A stretch of DNA of 64,000 nucleotides, taken from positions 4,024 through 68,023 of the forward strand of contig JAVXND010000011.1 in the NCBI GenBank assembly GCA_036645955.1. Direction: 5' to 3'. Every line of letters begins with the position of its first letter. The first letter of the stretch is position 1. This DNA comes from Limiplasma sp036645955 (GTDB lineage Bacteria > Bacillota > Clostridia > Christensenellales > Aristaeellaceae). Shown piece after piece: positions 58,395 through 64,000 of this stretch. The position numbers and the translations under genes were made by a program. The notes under the pieces were generated by a model, which saw nothing but the letters and a program-made list of their open reading frames with translations, had not been told where the DNA came from and did no database searches.

Positions 58395-60392
58395 TTGGCA
58401 AGCATACAAAGGTTATCCTCTGAGCTGATTGGACAAATTGCCGCGGGCGAGGTGGTAGAGCGCCCCGCTTCCGCTGTAAAGGAGCTAGTTGAAAACTGTA
58501 TTGACGCGGGCGCTGAAAGCGTAACCGTGGAATTGCGCGACGGCGGAATTTCCTATTTGAGGGTATCGGATAACGGGCGCGGCATTCCAGCCGAACAGCT
58601 TCGTTTGGCATTTGAACGCCATGCCACCAGCAAGTTAAAAAGTGCGGAGGAGCTCTACGATATTCATACCCTTGGCTTTCGCGGGGAGGCGCTTGCGTCC
58701 ATTGCGGCAGTTGCTAAGGTGACCTGCATCACCCATGCACAGGGAGCAGATTTTGGCGCACGGGCAAAGGTGGAGGCGGGGGAGTTTAAGGACCTCACAC
58801 AAGCCGCCTCACCCGTGGGTACCACTATTTTGGTGGAAGATTTGTTCTTCAATGCACCTGTGAGGCTTAAATTCCTCAAAAAGCCGGCAGTGGAGGCGGG
58901 CTTGGTAGCGGATTATATGCTCAGGCTTCTTCTATCCAAGCCTGAAATTTCTTTTCGTTTTGTGAATCAAGGAAAAACCATTTATCACAGCATGGGGGAT
59001 GGCAAGCTGGAGTCCGCGCTTTTTTCGGTATACGGAAGCGATGCGCTCAAGCAGATGCAGAAGGTTCACGGCCAAATGAACGGCCTGCTGCTAGACGGCT
59101 ATGTGGGCGTGGGGGAATTGTCTCGCGGAAATCGTCAGCAGCAATCCCTGTTTGTTAATGGCCGATATTTTAAGAACGCTATGCTTAGCAAGGCGCTTGA
59201 AAACGGCTGCGAAGGCCGTGTGATGATTGGGCGCTTTCCAATGTGCGCATTGTTTTTATCCCTGCCCTATCAGCAAGTGGATGTGAACGTACACCCAAAC
59301 AAGCTGGAGGTACGCTTTCAAAACGAGCAAAGCATTGCACAAGCGATGGAAACCATTGTTCGTGAAGCTTTGCAGGGGGAAAGCCTTGGTACAAAGCTAA
59401 GCACGCAAGCGAATGCTCAGAACAGCCAAAAGGCTTTAGAAAACACAGCTGGGAGAGAGCAGGGCGGTTTTCAAGTGGTGGCTCTTGGCAGAAGCGCGGA
59501 AGCTAGCGCAGTTGAAAGCATTCCAGCAGTGCATACAGCGCCACCAAAGCCGATGGAAGCTCCCCCAAAGGTTTCTGAACCTCTGCCAGCCATGCCCAAA
59601 CCCATCACCCTTCCCGCTGTGCGCACCTCTGCAGTGCTTCATGAAACCATCATGCCCAAAATGATGGCAGAGGCGTTGCTTCAAAAGCATGCTTATAAGC
59701 CGCCAGCGGTTGAAGCGATTGATCACGTTGCGATTGCGCCGCCTAAGCCAAGCAAACCTGCCGTAGAGGAACAGCAAGAGCAAACCATGCTCCCCCCTGA
59801 AAACGCCGCTGAAAGCGTCCCCCTGCGTCTGGTGGGGATTGTGTTTCATACCTATTGGATTTTTGAAACAGGAGATCGGCTTTTATGGGTGGATCAGCAT
59901 GCCGCGCATGAACGCATATTATACGACCGTCTGATAACAAAATTTGAAAGCGGTCATCTATCTCAAAAGCTCTTATCCCCACAGCTTGTGAGGCTTACCG
60001 CGCCAGATATGGCGCTATGTATGGAGCTATTGCCCGTACTGCGCGAAGCGGGCTTTGAAGCGGAACCCTTTGACGATACTTGCGTGGCTGTTCATGCCAT
60101 CCCGACCCTATTTGGGCAAAATGAACCTCCGCGCGAGTTGTTTTTGGAAGCGCTGGATGAAGCCAAAGAGGGCAGGGGACAGGTCACACGCGAACGCATG
60201 CGCAAACAAATTGCTCAAATGGCATGCAAGCATGCCATCAAGGGCGGCGATACGTTAAACGAAACCGAGGTGCAGGGCTTCCTGCAAGAAATGCTTACAA
60301 GCAATGCTATGCCAACCTGTCCGCATGGCAGGCCCATTGTAACGGAAATGACGCGCTATGCGCTTGAAAAACGCTTCAAGCGTGTGCAATAA
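58395..60392 (+). CDS. mutL: DNA mismatch repair protein MutL
   Basis: 665 residues. The GHKL ATPase N-terminus has VVERPASAVKELVENCIDAGA, DNGRGIP and FRGEALASI. A Pro/Ala-rich linker (about 330-470) follows, then a dimerisation/endonuclease C-terminus. The endonuclease motif reads DQHAAHERILYD, where Asp replaces the final Glu of DQHA-x2-E-x4-E. The CPHGRP and ACKHAIK motifs are kept, so nicking activity is likely. The start is TTG at 58395 with AAGGAG. It is 17 bp after mutS. Confidence 0.96.
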   Translation: MASIQRLSSELIGQIAAGEVVERPASAVKELVENCIDAGAESVTVELRDGGISYLRVSDNGRGIPAEQLRLAFERHATSKLKSAEELYDIHTLGFRGEALASIAAVAKVTCITHAQGADFGARAKVEAGEFKDLTQAASPVGTTILVEDLFFNAPVRLKFLKKPAVEAGLVADYMLRLLLSKPEISFRFVNQGKTIYHSMGDGKLESALFSVYGSDALKQMQKVHGQMNGLLLDGYVGVGELSRGNRQQQSLFVNGRYFKNAMLSKALENGCEGRVMIGRFPMCALFLSLPYQQVDVNVHPNKLEVRFQNEQSIAQAMETIVREALQGESLGTKLSTQANAQNSQKALENTAGREQGGFQVVALGRSAEASAVESIPAVHTAPPKPMEAPPKVSEPLPAMPKPITLPAVRTSAVLHETIMPKMMAEALLQKHAYKPPAVEAIDHVAIAPPKPSKPAVEEQQEQTMLPPENAAESVPLRLVGIVFHTYWIFETGDRLLWVDQHAAHERILYDRLITKFESGHLSQKLLSPQLVRLTAPDMALCMELLPVLREAGFEAEPFDDTCVAVHAIPTLFGQNEPPRELFLEALDEAKEGRGQVTRERMRKQIAQMACKHAIKGGDTLNETEVQGFLQEMLTSNAMPTCPHGRPIVTEMTRYALEKRFKRVQ

Positions 60393-60405
60393 GGAGTATT
60401 GAAAT

Positions 60406-61341
60406 TTGCAAAAACCTAAGTTGATTGCCGTTGTAGGTGCCACCGCAAGCGGCAAAAGCGGCTTGGCACTTGCGCTTGCGCAAAAGCTGAATGGTGAAAT
60501 TCTCTGCATGGATTCAATGCAAATCTATCGGCGAATGAATGTTGGCACAGCCAAGCCTACAGCGCAGGAGCAAGCGCTGATCAGGCACCATCTGCTAGAT
60601 ATTGCGGAGCCTACAGAACCATTTGCTGTTGCAGACTACGCACATGCGGCAGAGCAAGCAATTGCAGAGGTGCTATCTCGCGGAAAGCTGCCGTTGCTTG
60701 TGGGCGGCACAGGGCTTTACTTAAACGCGCTCATGCACGGCTACACCTTAGGCGGTGTAAAGAGCGATGAAAAGATACGTGAAAAATACACACAGATTTC
60801 GCAAACACAGGGCGGCAAAGAACGTCTTCATGGCATGCTTGAGCAAGCAGACCCCATTACAGCCAAAAGATTGCATCCAAACGATATCCGACGTGTGATT
60901 CGAGCCTTGGAAATTTATGAGTTAACAGGCAAACCCATGAGCGAGCAACCACAGCCCAATGAAAAAGAGCAGCCCTATACGGTGCTGCCCCTTGGACTTC
61001 AAATGCCGCGTGAGGTTTTGTATGCCCGCATTGCAGACCGTGTGGTTCAAATGATGCGTGCGGGTCTTTTGGATGAGGTGCGCGGGCTTTTAAACAGCGG
61101 TGTGCCAAGCGATGCGCAAGCCATGCAGGGCATTGGTTACAAGGAATTGGTCCCTGTTGTGCAAGGTAAGCTTACCCAGCAGGAGGCCGTGCATCAAATC
61201 ATTCTCAACACCAGGCATTATTCAAAACGGCAGGGTACCTGGCTTCAAAAAGAAAGCAATGTGTTGTGGCTGGATTCGCTCAATAAAAATCTCCTGCAAA
61301 ACGCATGCCTTGCGGCAGAAGGCTACTTGACGAGCGGCTGA
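60406..61341 (+). CDS. miaA: tRNA dimethylallyltransferase
   Basis: 311 residues with the P-loop GATASGKSGLAL near the N-terminus. CMDSMQIYRRMNVGTAKP, the DIAEP block and LVGGTGLYLNAL follow. The C-terminal GIGYKEL and TRHYSKRQGTWLQ blocks are also present. It prenylates A37 of tRNAs that read UNN codons. The start is TTG with AAGGAG. It ends the mutS-mutL-miaA run; hfq, which often follows in Firmicutes, is absent. Its 3' end overlaps the convergent DUF2871 gene by 19 bp. Confidence 0.96.
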   Translation: MQKPKLIAVVGATASGKSGLALALAQKLNGEILCMDSMQIYRRMNVGTAKPTAQEQALIRHHLLDIAEPTEPFAVADYAHAAEQAIAEVLSRGKLPLLVGGTGLYLNALMHGYTLGGVKSDEKIREKYTQISQTQGGKERLHGMLEQADPITAKRLHPNDIRRVIRALEIYELTGKPMSEQPQPNEKEQPYTVLPLGLQMPREVLYARIADRVVQMMRAGLLDEVRGLLNSGVPSDAQAMQGIGYKELVPVVQGKLTQQEAVHQIILNTRHYSKRQGTWLQKESNVLWLDSLNKNLLQNACLAAEGYLTSG

Positions 61342-61751
61342 GCAGCCGCAAGCTTGCGAAGCGAAAGCAGCAGCAGCACAATGCCAAGACCTGTGAGGAT
61401 ATGTCCCACGCCTGACAAGCCTGAAATGGCTGCGTTGGCGCCAGATGAAAGCACCATGCCAAGCACTTGGGGAATGCCCCTTACCAGCATCATGATTGCC
61501 GTAAGCGGCACGCCGATGTTATAAACCACCATGAAAGCTTTGAACTGTTTTTGCACGGCGAGGGACGAATGCGCCGAGAACAGCGCAACCACCAAAAACA
61601 TAAACATGCCCAGCAGAAACAAATGCGTGTGTAGCTTACCAAGGGTGGTTACGCCCGTGTAACCGTTGAACTTTGTAAATTCACGGAAGAATACCCCGCC
61701 GCACATGGCGGCAATTGCATAACCCAAAGAAAAGTTGAGCGCTTTTTTCAT
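61323..61751 (-). CDS. DUF2871 integral membrane protein
   Basis: 142 residues and four TM helices. The family block GGVFFREFTKFNGYTGVTTLGKLHTHLF carries the His pair, with later GVGHILTGLG. The conserved His residues inside helices recall haem-copper-oxidase-like small membrane proteins, but no function is established. The start at 61751 has AGAAGGG about 8 bp upstream; longer readings lie inside the neighbouring gene. It overlaps the upstream membrane gene by four bases and is convergent with miaA. Confidence 0.85.
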   Translation of the reverse strand: MKKALNFSLGYAIAAMCGGVFFREFTKFNGYTGVTTLGKLHTHLFLLGMFMFLVVALFSAHSSLAVQKQFKAFMVVYNIGVPLTAIMMLVRGIPQVLGMVLSSGANAAISGLSGVGHILTGLGIVLLLLSLRKLAAAQPLVK

Positions 61752-62431
61752 TTTGAGACCCTTCTTTCGCTTTGTGACTTTTTCATGGCCCAAAATCCCA
61801 TCAAAACCATCCACACGTAGGCACAGGTTTTGGGAATCATCAATACGCCGACGGTTGGAAATGCATCTGCCCAAAGCACCACGGGGATGTAAAACGCAAA
61901 GCTAAGTGCAATGGCAAGCCCCATAAAGCGGAAATCATGGTCTTTACGCTTGGACGCTTCTTGGATGAACAGCACAATTTCCATGATACCCATAACGGCA
62001 AAAGGCAGATTGCGGTAAATGGCCCACGACAGCGGAGCATCCGCACTTGTCCATGCGTTTTGCGGAAACAGGCATAGCGCCACTCTCAAGCCTGCCAACG
62101 CATAGATCGCCGCCGTTAGCCCTTTGCGCCCTTTGATCTCATAGCGCATGCGCCATATGGTGTAAAGCAAGACGTAAAATACCGTCATGGTAATGGATGT
62201 AACGAGCTTGCCAATGCCAAGGGCAACGGTAAAGCTTTCAAGACCTGTGGTACACAGGGCAATGGCACGGGGAACAAGATGGAAGGCATCACCAGCACCC
62301 AATGTAACCGCCATGATGCCAAAAAGCAGATACTGCTGGTTTCCCTTGCTTTTGCGAATCATTGTAATGCCAAGCAGGGTAACGGTTGATAGATATACAA
62401 TATCGAATAGGGTTTCCATAATTGCTTGCAT
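61748..62431 (-). CDS. Seven-helix membrane protein of unknown function
   Basis: About 227 residues with roughly seven TM helices and a conserved-looking GAGDAFHLVPRAIAL block after the second helix. Short loops and a basic C-terminal tail (KKSQSERR) put the C-terminus inside. I recognise no characterised family. The start at 62431 has GGAGG about 9 bp upstream; ATG 62437 is the alternative. It sits in a TetR - membrane protein - DUF2871 operon, each joined by four-base overlaps or close spacing, so it is likely a partner of DUF2871. Confidence 0.75.
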   Translation of the reverse strand: MQAIMETLFDIVYLSTVTLLGITMIRKSKGNQQYLLFGIMAVTLGAGDAFHLVPRAIALCTTGLESFTVALGIGKLVTSITMTVFYVLLYTIWRMRYEIKGRKGLTAAIYALAGLRVALCLFPQNAWTSADAPLSWAIYRNLPFAVMGIMEIVLFIQEASKRKDHDFRFMGLAIALSFAFYIPVVLWADAFPTVGVLMIPKTCAYVWMVLMGFWAMKKSQSERRVSK

Positions 62432-62448
62432 CGTCATTTTCCTCCAAT

Positions 62449-63072
62449 TCAAATGTTGTCCTTGTTTGTTATACCCATCAAAGTAGGTTCTGTAACTCTT
62501 TCATAAACAGAGCGCCGAATCACTTCCAACAGCAAATCACAATTGGGCTGCTGCTGAAGCAGTAAAGTGATCATGCTGGAAAAAACAAAGTCCACAAAAC
62601 CGTTCTTTGAAAAAGCTTCGGTAAAGGCTGATGGATGAATCCCTTCATCCTCTTGCAGAGCCTTGAGAAGCCCTGCCTTCATATGCTCGAAATACTCCGT
62701 CATATGCTGCTTTCCCTTAGGCTTTTCACTGCTTGAAAAGCTCAGGGAATGTTGCGTAAAAAAGCTCGGATATTCAGCCGCACCTTTGTATGCGCATAGA
62801 TAAAACCTTTGAACATTGTCTAGGAAGGTTCCCTGCCTGCCGCATGTGTTCGCTTCATGAAAAATACTTTTCCAAAGGGATTCTACTGTTGCAATCATCA
62901 AATCTTCTTTGGAGGGATAATAGTGATAAATCGATCCGATGGCGATGTTGCATTTTTTGGCAACTGAGCGGATATTCACGGCTTTCAGACCGTTTTGAGA
63001 TGCCAGCTCCCGACATGCCAGCAGGATTTCATCTGCCGAAGTAACAACCTTGTTCGTTTCCTTCACCTCCAT
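62449..63072 (-). CDS. TetR/AcrR-family transcriptional regulator
   Basis: 207 residues. The N-terminal HTH is VNIRSVAKKCNIAIGSIYHYYPSKEDLM (about 33-60), followed by a variable helical ligand domain. It heads the operon with the two membrane proteins and lies just downstream of a consensus promoter with an overlapping palindrome, the usual autoregulation layout. The ligand is unknown. The start has AGGTGAAGGA-type sequence upstream. Confidence 0.9.
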   Translation of the reverse strand: MEVKETNKVVTSADEILLACRELASQNGLKAVNIRSVAKKCNIAIGSIYHYYPSKEDLMIATVESLWKSIFHEANTCGRQGTFLDNVQRFYLCAYKGAAEYPSFFTQHSLSFSSSEKPKGKQHMTEYFEHMKAGLLKALQEDEGIHPSAFTEAFSKNGFVDFVFSSMITLLLQQQPNCDLLLEVIRRSVYERVTEPTLMGITNKDNI

Positions 63073-63078
63073 TCATGT

Positions 63079-63119
63079 TGAACAATGTTCATTATAGTGA
63101 ATGGCAGTGCTTTTGTCAA
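63079..63119 (-). promoter_or_regulatory. Consensus promoter and palindromic operator of the TetR operon
   Basis: Minus-strand TTGACA (63114-63119), exactly 17 bp, then TATAAT (63091-63096). The palindrome TGAAC-AAT-GTTCA (63079-63091) overlaps the downstream edge of the -10. It lies inside a longer imperfect symmetry of ATTCA/TGAAT, so it is a good candidate TetR operator. Confidence 0.85.
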
Positions 63120-63190
63120 ATGATTTGTTTGCAAGAAAAACTGCATAATCATCGCATTGGAAGGAAAGATAATAAAGGGAGGTGATTTTG

Positions 63191-63619
63191 ATGAATGGAA
63201 ACGCAGAGCTTTTGAACTATGTTTATCAAAATTCTGAAATGGGCATTAACACCATCAGCCAACTGCTGGAAATTGCAAAGGATGATGATTTCCTAGCGCA
63301 TTTGAAAATGCAGCACGATCAGTATCAAAAAATGAATGAGGAAGCAAAAAAACGATTGGCAATGCACAAGCTGGATGAAAAAGGGATCAGCAAAACGTCA
63401 CAGGTGAAAACGCAGTTGATGATTCACATGCAAACCATAACCGATCAATCCACATCGCATTTGGCAGAAATGATGCTGATTGGCAGCAATATGGGGGTGA
63501 TTGATGCATTGAAGAACATTCGGCAGTACGGCGATGCTGACCGCGAAGTGCTTCAATTGATGGAAGGGCTATTGCACTTTGAAGAGGAAAGCGCAGAAAA
63601 ATTAAAAGCATTTATCTAG
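63191..63619 (+). CDS. Helical, ferritin-like protein of unknown function
   Basis: 142 residues, predicted all-helical. Motifs include ELLNYVYQNSEMGINTISQLL and IGSNMGVIDALKNIRQY. It resembles a conserved clostridial hypothetical family with a four-helix, DUF2383-like look, but I cannot name a function. The start at 63191 has an excellent GGAGGTGA site. GTG 63182 would put that site inside. It is divergent from the TetR operon, so the palindrome at 63079-63091 may influence both. Confidence 0.75.
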   Translation: MNGNAELLNYVYQNSEMGINTISQLLEIAKDDDFLAHLKMQHDQYQKMNEEAKKRLAMHKLDEKGISKTSQVKTQLMIHMQTITDQSTSHLAEMMLIGSNMGVIDALKNIRQYGDADREVLQLMEGLLHFEEESAEKLKAFI

Positions 63620-63623
63620 CAAG

Positions 63624-63657
63624 CAGGGAACGGTCATAACCGTTCCCTGTTGTTTAA
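63624..63657 (+). terminator. Terminator after the helical protein gene
   Basis: A perfect 11-bp stem CAGGGAACGGT/ACCGTTCCCTG (63624-63634 with 63639-63649, 4-nt loop) is followed by TTGTTT. Confidence 0.9.
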
Positions 63658-63715
63658 CTAAAATGCATGCCAACTGCAATGGAACAAATGCAGCGGAAAT
63701 GCAGAATACATGGTA

Positions 63716-63829
63716 AAAAATAAAAACGCTTTGGATTCAAAGCGCTTATAGCCATCAAAAAGGAGAGTTCAAGAGCCCGATGCTTTCACCCCGGGCGTCA
63801 CGTCCGAAACCGCCGTTGAATCATCTCTT
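63716..63829 (-). ncRNA. Candidate independent small RNA (~110 nt), family not recognised
   Basis: Between two AT-rich flanks lies a GC-rich, highly foldable stretch read on the minus strand. Transcription should start near 63829 from the promoter at 63836-63864. Visible pairing: AGAG-(4-nt bulge)-TTCAA with TTGAA-CTCT closes an outer stem, and inside it GCCCG/CGGGC and GGCG/CGCC can form, partly in competition. An intrinsic terminator (CGCTTTG-AATC-CAAAGCG, 63727-63744, then TTTTTATTTTTT) ends it. No start codon with a ribosome binding site is present on this strand, and no same-strand gene follows, so it is not a leader. I do not match it to a known RNA family. Confidence 0.6.
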
Positions 63830-63835
63830 AAAATC

Positions 63836-63864
63836 ATTGTACGCAATCATGATGAAAAAGTCAA
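63836..63864 (-). promoter_or_regulatory. Promoter of the candidate small RNA
   Basis: Minus-strand TTGACT (63859-63864), 17-bp spacer and TACAAT (63836-63841). Each hexamer differs from consensus at one position. Confidence 0.75.
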
Positions 63865-64000
63865 TGGTAATTTTAGCAAGATATCTAAAACATCTAAAAT
63901 AAGGCGAGCTTTTCACGGCATATTTCGTGGCATATTTTTGATGAAATGTGTGTTTGCGAAGAAAATATACAGGCTGTAAACGGAGCAAAAGGAAACGCTG
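63865..64000 (+). other. AT-rich right edge, no gene visible
   Basis: There is no credible start codon or frame before the window ends. A short tandem CACGGCATATTT / CGTGGCATATTT lies near 63915-63940. The last 40 bp may be the leader of a plus-strand gene beginning outside the window. Confidence 0.4.

Noticed and set aside
61323..61874. Longer DUF2871 reading frame to 61874
   Set aside because: The added residues overlap the neighbouring membrane protein in another frame and lack the family N-terminus. The ATG at 61751 has AGAAGGG.
63716..63829. Glycine, THF or glutamine riboswitch at the right edge
   Set aside because: The core motifs of these aptamers are not present in either orientation, and no same-strand gene lies downstream, so I list it only as an unidentified RNA.
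1..64000. CRISPR array, rRNA genes or prophage
   Set aside because: No regularly spaced direct repeats with unique spacers, no rRNA-like stretches, and no phage structural genes were seen.

Overview
This 64 kb window looks like chromosome from a spore-forming, anaerobic Firmicute, most likely a member of the Clostridia. The signs are HPr kinase, SpoIIP, YerC and YlbF family genes, a NrdD-like glycyl-radical domain, an indolepyruvate:ferredoxin oxidoreductase, strong AAGGAGG ribosome binding sites and frequent GTG/TTG starts. I cannot place it more finely from sequence alone. Most of the window is dense, conserved core genome. The accessory-looking stretches are short: about 3.1-4.7 kb, 12.2-14.1 kb, 42.1-42.6 kb and 63.6-64.0 kb.

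Layout. 0-3.1 kb: the tail of an Mrp-like P-loop ATPase, a C_GCAxxG_C_C redox protein, then (minus strand) a divergent GuaA-like ATP pyrophosphatase followed by an M19 dipeptidase. 3.2-4.7 kb: a small islet holding duplicated hairpin repeats, a truncated conjugative-element HTH gene, an MNT-HEPN toxin-antitoxin pair and tRNA-Ala(CGC). 5-12.2 kb: a tyrosine phosphatase, a secreted solute-binding protein paired with a large membrane GGDEF-EAL protein, and a DJ-1/PfpI protein divergent from a WYL regulator. 12.2-14.1 kb: an ECF sigma/anti-sigma operon bracketed by two copies of a 130-bp segment that carries the asnS 3' end and terminator. 14-20.6 kb (minus): an overlapping operon capD-like, tadA, HAD phosphatase, hprK, ROK glucokinase, asnS. 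20.8-24.2 kb: tig-clpP-clpX.

24.3-29.8 kb: a second ECF sigma/anti-sigma pair (DUF4179 type), a cytosolic EAL protein, a stand-alone NrdD C-terminal-like protein and a secreted 5'-nucleotidase. 29.9-36.4 kb (minus): DUF1614, spoIIP, yerC, pcrA, ligA. 36.6-42.2 kb: paaK-iorA-iorB-paaK-ACT, a module for oxidising aryl-pyruvates to aryl-acetyl-CoA esters. 42.2-42.6 kb: an intergenic string of hairpins and an ~82-bp triple tandem repeat. 42.6-48.7 kb: alr, a membrane protein, rsmD, coaD, a coiled-coil protein, and a MacA/MacB-like adaptor and permease without an adjacent ATPase. 48.9-50 kb: an MsmK/UgpC-type ATPase. 50.2-61.3 kb: a long plus-strand run of radical SAM TIGR03960, DUF2344 partner, RNase G, miaB, ylbF-like, mutS, mutL, miaA. 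61.3-63.6 kb: a TetR regulator with two membrane proteins and a divergent helical protein.

The best leads for new biology are: the GuaA-like protein that has lost its glutaminase residues and its C-terminal XMP motif; an apparently independent structured small RNA at the right edge with its own near-consensus promoter and terminator; the stand-alone glycyl-radical-type domain; the solute-binding-protein/c-di-GMP pair; and the sigma-factor operon flanked by duplicated asnS-terminator segments.
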